In this document: one piece after another, positions 24,282-33,513 of the stretch
Layout of the letters: every line of letters starts with the position of its first letter
Numbering within the stretch: the first letter of the stretch is position 1
DNA from: Alistipes sp.
Lineage (GTDB): Bacteria > Bacteroidota > Bacteroidia > Bacteroidales > Rikenellaceae
Assembly: GCA_017646625.1 (NCBI GenBank)
Contig: JAGCMF010000013.1
Coordinates: forward strand, 1 to 64,000
Direction of reading: 5' to 3'
DNA length: 64,000 bases
Made by a program: the position numbers and the translations under genes
Notes under the pieces: model-generated
Database searches by the model: none
Told to the model about the DNA's origin: nothing
What the model saw: only the letters and a program-made list of their open reading frames with translations

Positions 24282-26675
24282 ATGAGAGATAGAATACTAC
24301 ATATAATTGCCTTGGTTGCGATGTCGCTTATGGCGGTGTCGTGCTCGACGGTGCTCGACGACGAGCCAGGACTTAATGGCGACAACTATATAACTCTTAA
24401 TTTCAAGGTGCCAGGCGTGGATACGCGCGGTGAGGTGGCAGACAACGATTTTGAGTCATATGTGAGCCATCTCGACGTGGTAATATATGAGTATAGCGAC
24501 AAGACATACACTCCATTCTATCACCAACGCATAGATGTCTCTGCCTCCGCTAATGGCAGGGCAATAATCGCGAAGACCAAGAGTGATTTTAAGGAGAATA
24601 TCCTCTATCGCTTTTTTGTCATTGCAAATAGCACGCATGATAGTTCGGTATACTACGATAATAACGGCAATATCCTCAACTACGACACATTCATAAAGCT
24701 CGATCAGACAGATAACTATATCCACCTGTCGGGTATCGAGTTTGGCGTTCATGGCTCTATATACCCACAGATGTTCCTTATGGATGGCATTGCCGATGTT
24801 GTTAATGGCGAGCCTGCGGTGGCGGGTAACATTGTTATTAACGATCCCACAAAAGATGAGGATGTTACAATTAGTGTTACACTACGACGAGCTGCCGCCA
24901 AGGTGCAGATATCCATCACCCCAGGTGAGAAGGTGACACTGACAAAGGAACTTATGGATAGGTCGAGTGGATATATGGTGCGCAATATGCCTATTAGAAC
25001 TACGCTAACCGCCGAGGGTGGCTATCCACGTAACGATGCCGGTGCAAACCCATATTGGAAGTCATCGACCATCTCGCAGACCCCATATTTCGAGTTGATA
25101 CCCACGGCTGGTGATAATTATCAAATACGACTAACACTATACTGCTACTCGCATACATGGCAGAAAGACCAGGTGTTCGATAGGGGTACATCTGTGGTGG
25201 TTATGATTCCAATGATATACGATGGCGTTGAGTATGTGAACAACTACTATCAGATATCGTTTAGTAAGAAGGAGGGTGATATAGATGAGTCGTACCACCT
25301 TATCAAGCGTAATACATACTACGACCTACGCATCAACCTTAATGCCCCTGGAGCCGAGGACTTCAACGAGCCAGAGGCGATTGAGGATGTCACATACTTT
25401 ACTGCACCATGGGAGAGGGTAGACCTCGATATTTCGGGCGAGAATACCGTTAAGTACCTTAAGGTAAGTAGAGATAAACTCTATATGTATAACATCAGTG
25501 ATGATGATTCATCACTATACTTCTCATCCTCTTCGCCCGTAACCGTCACTCTCGTGTCGAATAGTGCGTACTACTACGATAAGTACAACGTTAAGAAGAC
25601 GTTACGTGATAGCGATGTAGATATCCATGCTGCCTCAACCGAGGTGGGCGCAACATCGGGAAATATCTCGGTGCATAGTGATATCCCGACAAACAACACC
25701 ATTCGTTACTTCCAACTTATGGTAAGAAACCAGGATGGTTTGAGTGAGATTATAGATGTTGAGCAGTATCCGCTTATCTACATCACCAATGACCTACCAT
25801 GGTACTCCTACCGTGATGACTACTACTATCGCACTACGGGCAACCACGGTTGGGCTGGAAATGTGACTAAAGGTACAGCATCGGGTGATTTGCCAACGAC
25901 GTTTAGATATGGTGGAGACCATATCACAAGTATCTCTACTATTGACAGGGTAGATGTCGATACAAAGACGGTGAGGTATACCTACACAAGTGCAACTCCA
26001 GGCAGTAGTAAGGGTTGGACCGCTTCGAAGGTTAGGGGTAACAAGGTTACTAATAGCCAGCACTACGCCATACAGTACTACTACTACTCTTATAGCAGAA
26101 ATTCATGGAGTAGTAAAACGGCAAGTTGCGAGAATCATAATGTCCGTAACTACCATGTGCGAGTTATGGCATCGTCGAAAGAGTATACGCTTGGCCGCCC
26201 CGCATTGGATGAGTATGGTTATACTGCGGGGGATGAGGAGAATGCAAGACTCGTCTCTCCATCATTCGTCATTGCATCGCGTCTGGGTGCCGTGCTATCA
26301 ACCTATAGTGGTTTGTCGAGTATGTCAAACGATAAGAAGCTTATTGTCTTTGCTGACCACTGCAAGAACTATGTCGAGGTAGACGATGTTAACGACGACA
26401 AGAAGGACCCTACAGTCGTCTACGACAACTGGCGACTACCCACCGAGGCGGAGCTAAATATCATCATCGGACTTCAAGGTGAGGTGGAGGCTAATGCCGA
26501 GGCTATAGACTATCTGCTTAATGGTAGATATTATATGAGTGCGAGTGGTCCAGTGTATAATCCGAAGAATACTCCAGGTCAGCAGAATGGTAAGTACTTG
26601 CCCCCTGAACCGCCGTTTGATAATCACTGGAATGCTACAGATGTCGCTATTCGATGCGTTAGAGATGCCTATTAA
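24282..26675 (+). CDS. Fimbrial tip-like lipoprotein with FISUMP/DUF1566-like C terminus
   Basis: A 797-residue lipoprotein (lipobox MAVSC). VDTRGEV follows the lipobox. The N-terminal half has fimbrillin blocks (FESYVSHLDVVIYEY, LRRAAAKVQISI, YHLIKRNTYYDLRI). A middle Tyr/Ser-rich part (about 500-620) has many YYY and SYS runs. The C-terminal 80 residues contain DNWRLPTEAELNIIIG, YYMSASG and VAIRCVRDAY, the signature of Fibrobacter-type/DUF1566 domains often found in adhesins. Likely a minor or tip subunit; inference. Confidence 0.68.
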   Translation: MRDRILHIIALVAMSLMAVSCSTVLDDEPGLNGDNYITLNFKVPGVDTRGEVADNDFESYVSHLDVVIYEYSDKTYTPFYHQRIDVSASANGRAIIAKTKSDFKENILYRFFVIANSTHDSSVYYDNNGNILNYDTFIKLDQTDNYIHLSGIEFGVHGSIYPQMFLMDGIADVVNGEPAVAGNIVINDPTKDEDVTISVTLRRAAAKVQISITPGEKVTLTKELMDRSSGYMVRNMPIRTTLTAEGGYPRNDAGANPYWKSSTISQTPYFELIPTAGDNYQIRLTLYCYSHTWQKDQVFDRGTSVVVMIPMIYDGVEYVNNYYQISFSKKEGDIDESYHLIKRNTYYDLRINLNAPGAEDFNEPEAIEDVTYFTAPWERVDLDISGENTVKYLKVSRDKLYMYNISDDDSSLYFSSSSPVTVTLVSNSAYYYDKYNVKKTLRDSDVDIHAASTEVGATSGNISVHSDIPTNNTIRYFQLMVRNQDGLSEIIDVEQYPLIYITNDLPWYSYRDDYYYRTTGNHGWAGNVTKGTASGDLPTTFRYGGDHITSISTIDRVDVDTKTVRYTYTSATPGSSKGWTASKVRGNKVTNSQHYAIQYYYYSYSRNSWSSKTASCENHNVRNYHVRVMASSKEYTLGRPALDEYGYTAGDEENARLVSPSFVIASRLGAVLSTYSGLSSMSNDKKLIVFADHCKNYVEVDDVNDDKKDPTVVYDNWRLPTEAELNIIIGLQGEVEANAEAIDYLLNGRYYMSASGPVYNPKNTPGQQNGKYLPPEPPFDNHWNATDVAIRCVRDAY

Positions 26676-26687
26676 AATTGACGAGAG

Positions 26688-29600
26688 ATGAAACAAATCA
26701 TATACATATTCACACTATTGCTCCTTCTGCTGTGCTCATGCGTGCAGGAGGATGTGGTCGTTACACCTGTTGTAGATGATGTGCCCGAGGGTTATGTTAA
26801 GATAACCTTCACCGCGAACATATCATCGCCCACCACAGATGTGGCTACACGTGCCGTAGACCCTGATGGCTTGGATGTGAATAATATGACACTCTTCTGT
26901 TTCAATGAGTTTGGCCTATATATAAGCTCCGAGGAGGCTACGCTTAAGCCTGGTAGTAAGACCCAGGATGGTATCTCCGAGAGTGGTGTGTATACCGCTG
27001 TTGTGCCTAACCATACACAAATCATCCACTTCCTTGCTAACCATAGTAGTGGTCTCTATAATGAACAGGACTTTCCTGGACAGACTGAAAGTATGGTTGT
27101 GGCTAACATGGAGGGTGGCTCTGGTATGCTTGTTTATTGGTCGCGTTTCGAGATGGATGCCAATAATAGCAAGCCTATTGATGAGCAACTCATGGACCTC
27201 ACTTACCAGATTCATGGCACCACTTATAAAGGTGTAAAGCTTATTCGAAATCAGGCGAAAGTAACTATCGGTAATTGGAATACCGACGATTTCATCGTTA
27301 CGGGCTTCCGCACTGTCAACATCCCTGCCTTCGGCACCGTGGCCCCACACCATCCAGACCGTAAGTTTGATATTGTGGATGATTGGGAGACTACCGAAGA
27401 GTTTGTGACGCTGCCCAACAATCAGGCCTTGATGTCTGATATCTCGGATATCAACACCAAGCCCGTAGACTATATATTCGAGAGTGATAACTCGGGTGAC
27501 AGACTCATCAGCGTTATCATCAAGGGTCATGCACGCGGTAAGACCGAGGCCGACGATATGTACTATCGTGTGGTTATGCAGAATCACGATGGTAGCAACT
27601 TTATGATTCGTCGCAACCACCACTACAACATCAATATTACAGGTATGCTCACCTTTGGTCAGGATAGCTTCGAGAAGGCATTGACTGCTGCCGCCTCCAA
27701 CAATGCGTGGATATCTATCGACGAGTGGGTAAATGAGATCTCGGATGGTGTGGAGACACTATGGGTGGAGCAGACAAGCTATGTGTTAAGTAGCGACACA
27801 TACGCCGGTACCAACTGGTCGATACCTTATCGATATACATATAATGGTAAGGGTAGTAGTGAGGCTCCAACGGTAACGTGGATTGATAATAACGTGGCAT
27901 ATAACAACATCACAAATAACTATAATACCACAACAGGTGAGGGCTCTTTGCTGCTACGCCTATACCCTATGTATGATGGTAATGAGCAACAGACGGGTAC
28001 GCTGCTTATCAAACATGGTAAGTTGCAGCGTAAGATATCTGTATACATTATTCGTACCCAGCATTTTACACCCTCGTGGATATCGTCACAGATATATGGT
28101 GTCGCCGACGAGCATGTCACCCTAATGTTCACCGTGCCTGATACCTGCCCCGATGCCCTCTTCCCATTCACGGTGCTGGTGTCAGTAAACCATCTTGATG
28201 TGCGTTCTGACTCTGGTGCGCAGCTGCCTGTATACATTAAGGGTGAGGAGGGTTACTTTGGTACCGACTGGGAGGGTATCAATTATAAGTATGCCTACAC
28301 AGTAACCGAGCCTGGCAAACACCGTCTACATATGCGTTCTATCCTAAAGCATGAGGATGGTGATATGGAGGAGGTGCATCTCGAGGCTAATTTCTTTGAG
28401 ACTATCACCAAAAATGCGATATTCAGTGGATACGACCATGTGCATCGCAGAATCTTTGTTGATAACCTCCACTCCTATGGTAATATGTATGCCGATGATG
28501 AGGAGCTATACTATATGCTTGTGCCACAGAAGCGCGCTCACCCCATTGTGTTTACTATAATGTTGGAGGAGAGAGGGGACGATGGCACGTACACATCGCT
28601 AAACCATGCTGCTAATCCTGGTAGCGAGCAGTGGCATAAGAATGGACATGACGAGTTTTTGATATACTCGAAGAGGTTTAGTGACTATCGAACCTATTAT
28701 GATAATCACGAAGATAGATACGAGGAGATTCAGGATCTTGCATGGGAGGGTGATGTGATACTCTTCAATGAGGAGTATTGGAGTACAAATGGTCGTGTTA
28801 TGGCATTCCGCACACAGGACTATAAGACTACTTCATTAATAGAAGAAGAGTTGTATGGCCTTCAGGAGGATGGTACGTATAACATCTACTTTTTGACAAA
28901 TAGTGCAGATAATAGGGATGTTGTGCGTGTCGCATCTAACAATGTGTTGAGTCCTCACGCCTTTAAGACTACGCGTGATGGTAGAATATTGGATCACGAC
29001 TACTGTGGTAATGAATACCGTTCTGTAATCTTTGATGTTGCACACTATAGACCCTACCGCTTTGCTGCACAGATAAGAGTCTCGGAGGGAGGTGCAAATA
29101 GTGAAATGACGATAATCCCCAGTGATGACGAACTCTTAAGTAATGAGCAACATGGCTCCCAAGAGGAGAATGTAGACGATGTAGTTTTTAGTTATAAGCC
29201 TGGTCAGCAGGTCGATATACTCTTTGATATCACAAGTTTTAAGGGCTCTGATGGCTGCTCTGTACACCCTTTTGGCGAGAACTTTGGTGACCATTTCGAG
29301 GTGTACATAGACGCCCCAATGCTCGAGATAGACTATGGCCGCTACCCCGCGAGTTGGTATAAGGAGAATAATGGCTCGGGATTGAATGTTGACAAGCTGC
29401 GCCCTCATCCTACAATCCCCGGACGATTTATCTATACCGTAGACCGTCACCGTGACCACGAACGTCACTTTGGCGACAGCAATCTCCAGGTGGTAAATAG
29501 GGATGCTTCGAAGATAGAGTTCAATAAGTTTGGTCAGAAGGAAGTGACAGCAGGTATCGACCAGACGGGTGAACGTAAGCTGTTGCCATTCAAGAAGACG

Positions 29601-30011
29601 GCTATTACGGCAGGTGGTAATATCTATATTACGACTGATAAGGATAGGATTGTGTTCTGGGATAAGACCTTCAATGTGGATACGGAGCACATCAAGGGTG
29701 AGATATACTACATGAAGGATGGACAGCCTCTTCCTGTCCCCCAAGATGCCTTTGTGGCCTTTGTACGTCTGCGTACAGGTGCACGAATAGGCGTGGTGAC
29801 AATCACGCAGAGTGGCGCTTTTGAGCTCAACTTGCGTGATGAGTACCAGTTTGCATGGGATGATGATAGTATCGACTTTTACTATACCGATTCAGAGGGT
29901 GTGACATACAACTTCAACTATATGGAGAATGGTGTAGCCAAGAGTATCGACTTGAATCTCCTCTATACACTTGTGGAACGTGGTGAATCTATTGTGCTGA
30001 CCCAGGAGTAG
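26688..30011 (+). CDS. Large fimbrial tip-like lipoprotein (DUF4906-like)
   Basis: A 1107-residue lipoprotein (lipobox LLCSC), the largest and last gene of the fimbrial operon. After VATRAVDPDG come fimbrillin-type blocks (VNNMTLFCFNEFGLYIS, KLIRNQAKVTIGNW, MIRRNHHYNINITG) and WISIDEW. The long remainder is strand-rich and contains WRTY-type aromatic segments and a VFWDKTFNVDTEHIKGEIYY region that I cannot assign. Size and last position suit a tip adhesin, as with the large Mfa5-type genes ending other clusters. No von Willebrand motif was seen. Confidence 0.65.
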   Translation: MKQIIYIFTLLLLLLCSCVQEDVVVTPVVDDVPEGYVKITFTANISSPTTDVATRAVDPDGLDVNNMTLFCFNEFGLYISSEEATLKPGSKTQDGISESGVYTAVVPNHTQIIHFLANHSSGLYNEQDFPGQTESMVVANMEGGSGMLVYWSRFEMDANNSKPIDEQLMDLTYQIHGTTYKGVKLIRNQAKVTIGNWNTDDFIVTGFRTVNIPAFGTVAPHHPDRKFDIVDDWETTEEFVTLPNNQALMSDISDINTKPVDYIFESDNSGDRLISVIIKGHARGKTEADDMYYRVVMQNHDGSNFMIRRNHHYNINITGMLTFGQDSFEKALTAAASNNAWISIDEWVNEISDGVETLWVEQTSYVLSSDTYAGTNWSIPYRYTYNGKGSSEAPTVTWIDNNVAYNNITNNYNTTTGEGSLLLRLYPMYDGNEQQTGTLLIKHGKLQRKISVYIIRTQHFTPSWISSQIYGVADEHVTLMFTVPDTCPDALFPFTVLVSVNHLDVRSDSGAQLPVYIKGEEGYFGTDWEGINYKYAYTVTEPGKHRLHMRSILKHEDGDMEEVHLEANFFETITKNAIFSGYDHVHRRIFVDNLHSYGNMYADDEELYYMLVPQKRAHPIVFTIMLEERGDDGTYTSLNHAANPGSEQWHKNGHDEFLIYSKRFSDYRTYYDNHEDRYEEIQDLAWEGDVILFNEEYWSTNGRVMAFRTQDYKTTSLIEEELYGLQEDGTYNIYFLTNSADNRDVVRVASNNVLSPHAFKTTRDGRILDHDYCGNEYRSVIFDVAHYRPYRFAAQIRVSEGGANSEMTIIPSDDELLSNEQHGSQEENVDDVVFSYKPGQQVDILFDITSFKGSDGCSVHPFGENFGDHFEVYIDAPMLEIDYGRYPASWYKENNGSGLNVDKLRPHPTIPGRFIYTVDRHRDHERHFGDSNLQVVNRDASKIEFNKFGQKEVTAGIDQTGERKLLPFKKTAITAGGNIYITTDKDRIVFWDKTFNVDTEHIKGEIYYMKDGQPLPVPQDAFVAFVRLRTGARIGVVTITQSGAFELNLRDEYQFAWDDDSIDFYYTDSEGVTYNFNYMENGVAKSIDLNLLYTLVERGESIVLTQE

Positions 30012-30037
30012 AGTCGGTTATTCACTCTCTTATTATG

Positions 30038-30073
30038 GGGGCTGGCTATGTTACTTTTTAGTCAGCCCCTTTT
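30038..30073 (+). terminator. Terminator of the fimbrial operon
   Basis: GGGGCTG (30038-30044) pairs with CAGCCCC (30063-30069), followed by TTTTA. Confidence 0.75.
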
Positions 30074-30091
30074 AAGGTTGTGTTGAGTTAT

Positions 30092-30724
30092 TTAGAAGTA
30101 TAGCTTGAAGCCAATCTGCGCATTTGCAAGAAGACTAAAGTTGAAGGCATTGCTGCTAACCTGTGTGGTAATCTGCGTGTTGAGTATCTCGCTACTATTT
30201 GCGTCTGTGAGGAAAACATACTGAAGCGAGCATAGGCTAACTGTCATGGCAAACTGCTGTGTAGGGCGGAATTCCACTGCCAATGGCTGTAACTCTGTGG
30301 CAAGACCACACATCGTAAAGTTCTCGTTTGTATAGTCGTTTGTGCTAGTAGTGGCAAGACCAAAGCCTATCGAGAAGTTAGGTGTGTAGTAGAAGTTATC
30401 TGTCAATCGCACGTAGTATGCTATGTTAGGCATTATGATTAGCGAGTGGGTCTTCGATTCATCTGCAGTGTAGCCATAGCTAATTTGGCCACCTAAACGA
30501 AGGTTGTTGGCAATAAAGTAGCCATACTCAATGCCTACGCCAAGATTATCTCCGCCGAGGATAGTAGCAGCGGTGCTCTGCTCATCATTAATCTGCACCT
30601 TTGTTGTTGACTTACCTGTGCTGTAATTGAGGTTAAAGCCAAGTGTCTGTTCGCCCCTCTGCTGTGCCGAGGCCGATAGAGCCATCGCTACGATGGCAAC
30701 AATTGTCAATAATGTTCTCTTCAT
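30092..30724 (-). CDS. Small outer-membrane beta-barrel protein
   Basis: A 210-residue protein with signal peptide MKRTLLTIVAIVAMALSASA cleaved before Q. The mature part shows alternating amphipathic strands (YGYFIANNLRLGGQISYGY, FYYTPNFSIGFGLATTS) and ends GFKLYF with a terminal Phe, typical of OMP_b-brl/OmpW-type barrels. Convergent with the fimbrial operon. The -7 box TACATTTG at 30763-30770 on the minus strand leaves about 40 nt of leader. Confidence 0.72.
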   Translation of the reverse strand: MKRTLLTIVAIVAMALSASAQQRGEQTLGFNLNYSTGKSTTKVQINDEQSTAATILGGDNLGVGIEYGYFIANNLRLGGQISYGYTADESKTHSLIIMPNIAYYVRLTDNFYYTPNFSIGFGLATTSTNDYTNENFTMCGLATELQPLAVEFRPTQQFAMTVSLCSLQYVFLTDANSSEILNTQITTQVSSNAFNFSLLANAQIGFKLYF

Positions 30725-30762
30725 AACTATTCTAATGGGGTTAATGTCTCTATTCTGTTTAA

Positions 30763-30770
30763 CAAATGTA
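30763..30770 (-). promoter_or_regulatory. -7 box of the 210-residue barrel gene
   Basis: TACATTTG on the minus strand, 38 nt upstream of the ATG. No clear -33 element. Confidence 0.45.
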
Positions 30771-30891
30771 GCAATATTTCTATTGCTAAAAAATTAAATT
30801 CAATAAACCCTCATTATTTTAAATTATATTCGTAATAACTTGAAAATATAGTATCAATACCCAACACACGTAGTATCTTATATCTGCGTGT

Positions 30892-30908
30892 CTATCATCT
30901 CAACGTGT
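30892..30908. repeat. 17-bp direct repeat, left copy (overlaps acyltransferase stop)
   Basis: CTATCATCTCAACGTGT, identical to 32453-32469. The same bases, with one change, belong to the GGGtGRT gene near 35751-35767. The left copy supplies the last codons and the stop of the acyltransferase gene. Confidence 0.65.
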
Positions 30909-32069
30909 TTTAGCACTCGTTAAGAACTTGCGTATGGGCCTGTCATATAATTTTAGGCAGAGGTATGCGAGTGTTATGCTCGAGGCTATGACCAAAAGGG
31001 TAGCAGACCAGCAATCTCGCAATATATAGATGTCGTTTTTAATAAGCCAGGCGTAGAAGATATACATTATTGGGTAGTGTACAATGTATAGTGGGTATGA
31101 TAGTTCCCCAAGAAATCTGTTGACTCTGTTTGTAAGCCCCTTTGCCGAGCCGCAAGCACCGAGCCATACGATGGCTGGGAAGATGCACGCTATACATATA
31201 AACTCGTATAGGCTGTTGATGCTGATGCCGCTATTCGAGGGTATGTATGGCATCGCAAAGAGTGCTATGAGTGCAGATGTACATATCCAGAATGCGCCTT
31301 TTACCTCTCTTGGCCTGAATGTGCGTGCAAGCAACATTCCCATGCTGAATGGGAAGAGCATCCTGATGAATCCACCCCAGAAGTTTATGGTATCGAGTCT
31401 CCAACCAACACCAATCATATCGTATCCCGATGCATCACCTATGAAAAACCAGGCGTGTGTAATGCCGAGCAGCACCGTGAAGAGGAGTAGTATCTTGGTT
31501 GACATGCGTCGCATGAATAGTGCATAGCAGATATTGCCGATATATTCGAAGAAGAGTGACCAGATTGGGCCGTTAAGCGGAAACATCTCACCGTTGCCAC
31601 GAACCTCATATTGTGCTCCTGGTATAGCGGGTATCATGCACATTGAGAGTATTATGGCGAACAGGACATGATGCATGGGCGTTGTGCTGCCATCCCATCT
31701 TTCACAGCCTACGATGATGAATGCTATGACACCAATTGAAACGCCCATTAGTAGCATGGGGTGTAGACGAATAAGACGGCGTTTGAAAAAATCTTTGAGA
31801 GACATTGTGCCCCAGCGGTCATCATAGGCGTAGCTAATTACAAATCCGGATAGGATAAAAAAGAGGTCGACAGCAATATGACCATGGTTAAGCGTCGTTA
31901 TAATCCCGCTACCCACACCATCAGCTGTTTGAGCAAATGCAAATCCTTCAAAGATGTGATATATGACTACCAGTATGGCGGCAACGCCTCTCAATCCGTC
32001 GAGTAGCTCATAGTGAGGCTTTGTATCTGTAAAGTATGTTGGCTCGATTGTTTGCTCCGGTTGCTTCAT
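30900..32069 (-). CDS. Membrane acyltransferase (Acyl_transf_3 family)
   Basis: A 389-residue integral membrane protein of the OafA/NodX type, which transfers acetyl or other acyl groups to sugars of cell-surface polysaccharide. It begins with the family motif YELLDGLRGVAAILVVIYH, followed by HGHIAVDLFFILSGFVISY and KRRLIRLHPM; about ten hydrophobic segments fill the rest. The catalytic His and Arg of the family are visible in the IYH and RLIRLHP blocks. No other polysaccharide gene is nearby. It is flanked by 17-bp direct repeats, and its last codons coincide with one of them, suggesting that it was inserted or that its end was replaced. Confidence 0.88.
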   Translation of the reverse strand: MKQPEQTIEPTYFTDTKPHYELLDGLRGVAAILVVIYHIFEGFAFAQTADGVGSGIITTLNHGHIAVDLFFILSGFVISYAYDDRWGTMSLKDFFKRRLIRLHPMLLMGVSIGVIAFIIVGCERWDGSTTPMHHVLFAIILSMCMIPAIPGAQYEVRGNGEMFPLNGPIWSLFFEYIGNICYALFMRRMSTKILLLFTVLLGITHAWFFIGDASGYDMIGVGWRLDTINFWGGFIRMLFPFSMGMLLARTFRPREVKGAFWICTSALIALFAMPYIPSNSGISINSLYEFICIACIFPAIVWLGACGSAKGLTNRVNRFLGELSYPLYIVHYPIMYIFYAWLIKNDIYILRDCWSATLLVIASSITLAYLCLKLYDRPIRKFLTSAKTR

Positions 32070-32088
32070 ATACTAAAGTTTGATAATG

Positions 32089-32096
32089 CAAATATA
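32089..32096 (-). promoter_or_regulatory. -7 box of the acyltransferase gene
   Basis: TATATTTG on the minus strand, 19 nt before the start codon at 32069. Confidence 0.45.
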
Positions 32097-32287
32097 TATA
32101 ATATTACATAATAGAGGATTTATTTTTATAATATTAGCATTATTTACACTTAACAGACCCCTCCCCCGCAAAGAGTTGGATCTCTTGCTAGAAGAGGTTA
32201 GGCTTGGTCTCGACATGAAAAAAGCCCGGATGAGGAGTGTGAGAAGTTTTTGATTTTAGAGGAGCAGATTTGGTCTATTACAAAAGA

Positions 32288-32340
32288 AGAGTCCGGGGGA
32301 TAGTAGTTTAATCTACAGCCCTCGGACTCTTACTTTTAGG
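32288..32340. terminator. Long stem-loop
   Basis: AGAGTCCGGGGG (32288-32299) pairs with CCCTCGGACTCT (32319-32330), with one G-T pair. TACTTTTA follows on the plus strand and CTTCTTTTG on the minus strand. It may terminate leftward transcription from the HTH/S24 gene before it enters the acyltransferase. The rest of 32097-32385 shows nothing else I recognise. Confidence 0.6.
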
Positions 32341-32385
32341 GATAGGACGAAGATGCCCTATACAAATCGAAAATTAGTTCATTGC

Positions 32386-32475
32386 CTGCTGGATAGCTAC
32401 TGCAATAGCAACAGTTGCACCTGCCATAGGGTTGTTACCCATACTTAAGGGCCTATCATCTCAACGTGTGCTGGT
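32386..32475 (-). pseudogene. Decayed fragment of the GGGtGRT gene 3' end
   Basis: About 90 bases closely match the last codons of the intact gene at 35667-36668 (plus-strand text around 35687-35777, for example GCAACAGTTGCACCT). The stretch encoding GNNPMVGATVAIAVAIQQ is readable, but a 1-nt deletion near 32442-32452 breaks the frame and the rest of the gene is missing. It is a partial duplication or the remnant of a recombination event, not a gene. Confidence 0.75.
32453..32469. repeat. 17-bp direct repeat, right copy
   Basis: Identical to 30892-30908. It lies inside the decayed GGGtGRT fragment. The two copies bracket the acyltransferase gene and its upstream stem-loop, about 1.56 kb apart. 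Confidence 0.65.
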
Positions 32476-32571
32476 AGTGAATAAGACACATAAAGCTATG
32501 CGTTAATAGTTTATCGTATGTAATACGATCAAATTGCTATATAGTTATAGTAGGCCACCTCCTCTTTAACC

Positions 32572-33402
32572 TTATTTATCCTCCATAAGTTTATCTATAA
32601 GCATATCAACCCTCTCGCCTCGTCGCTGTATCTCTTCTATAAGCTTGGAGTTACTTGCAAGAAATTGGTCGATCTGCTCATCCTTCTTTATGCGCACAGC
32701 CTCCATCTGTGAGTATGACGATGTGAAATTCTTACGGAAGATACCTATGATATTAGCAGCACTAAAGTGGTCGGCATCCATATCTAAGACTATATCTCCA
32801 TACTTTGGATTACGCGCTCTAAGTGTCATCTGTTTGCCGTCGATGTACACATCGCGTATCACACCCGCATAGGCTGGAGTATCGATAAAATAGACACTTC
32901 CACTATGAAGCTTTGCCGTCTTTGGCAAAAACTTGAGAAAGACAATATCGCCCTGAGCTATATCTGGCGACATAGAATCCTTGAGTATCTCCATTGCAAA
33001 CTCAGCTCCCTCAACCAACGAGCGAGGATCAATAGAGGCTAACTCCGAGCCATTGTTCTGGACATACTTACAAATATCAAGATTGCGACGGCTGATAATC
33101 TCGTCAGAAAGAACAGGGATGCTATTATCATCCTTCGCAACACTCTTTGCATCCTCCGCAACGACATCAACTATCTCGATAGCAGACTCCTTCGCCGATG
33201 CCACTTGACGCTCCTGTGATATTCTATATTGAGATATTGTCTCCTCTCCGAAATACTCAATCAATCCATCAATATGTTTGCGAAGTATTCGGCGATTGGC
33301 ATTGGCAATCTGCGACACCTCCGACTGTGAAGTATTCATTATCTCGGCTAACTGCCTTTGCGATAATGATTTATCAAACATTAACGCCTTAATATCTATC
33401 AT
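32572..33402 (-). CDS. HTH regulator with degenerate S24/LexA-like domain
   Basis: A 276-residue protein. Residues about 1-55 form a Cro/C1-type helix-turn-helix (LSQRQLAEIMNTSQSEVSQI). About 145-235 resembles the S24 peptidase fold: KDSMSPDIAQGDIVFLK carries the position of the catalytic Ser, but the segment that normally holds the catalytic Lys (VKR) reads VIRD, so self-cleavage is doubtful. The last 40 residues are a heptad-like coiled coil. In relatives such proteins act as dimeric repressors that sense stress or a ligand. Divergent from the sigma-54 activator gene, with which it shares a 268-nt control region. Confidence 0.72.
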   Translation of the reverse strand: MIDIKALMFDKSLSQRQLAEIMNTSQSEVSQIANANRRILRKHIDGLIEYFGEETISQYRISQERQVASAKESAIEIVDVVAEDAKSVAKDDNSIPVLSDEIISRRNLDICKYVQNNGSELASIDPRSLVEGAEFAMEILKDSMSPDIAQGDIVFLKFLPKTAKLHSGSVYFIDTPAYAGVIRDVYIDGKQMTLRARNPKYGDIVLDMDADHFSAANIIGIFRKNFTSSYSQMEAVRIKKDEQIDQFLASNSKLIEEIQRRGERVDMLIDKLMEDK

Positions 33403-33482
33403 AGTATAATTGTTATTTATTGACTTTGATTGTTTTCATAAAAAAATCCAATCAATAATAATTGAAATTAATTGTTATATTA

Positions 33483-33513
33483 TTTGCAAATTATTTTCAA
33501 TATACTACCTTTG
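33483..33513 (+). promoter_or_regulatory. Promoter of the sigma-54 activator gene
   Basis: TTTG (33483-33486), then 19 nt, then TACCTTTG (33506-33513): a full consensus match. The leader to the ATG at 33671 is about 150 nt and A/T-rich, with several short AATAAT/ATTATT-type repeats that could bind regulators. Confidence 0.65.

Noticed and set aside
32386-32475. Small coding gene at the GGGtGRT-like fragment
   Set aside because: A one-base deletion breaks the frame and no start is present; it is a remnant.
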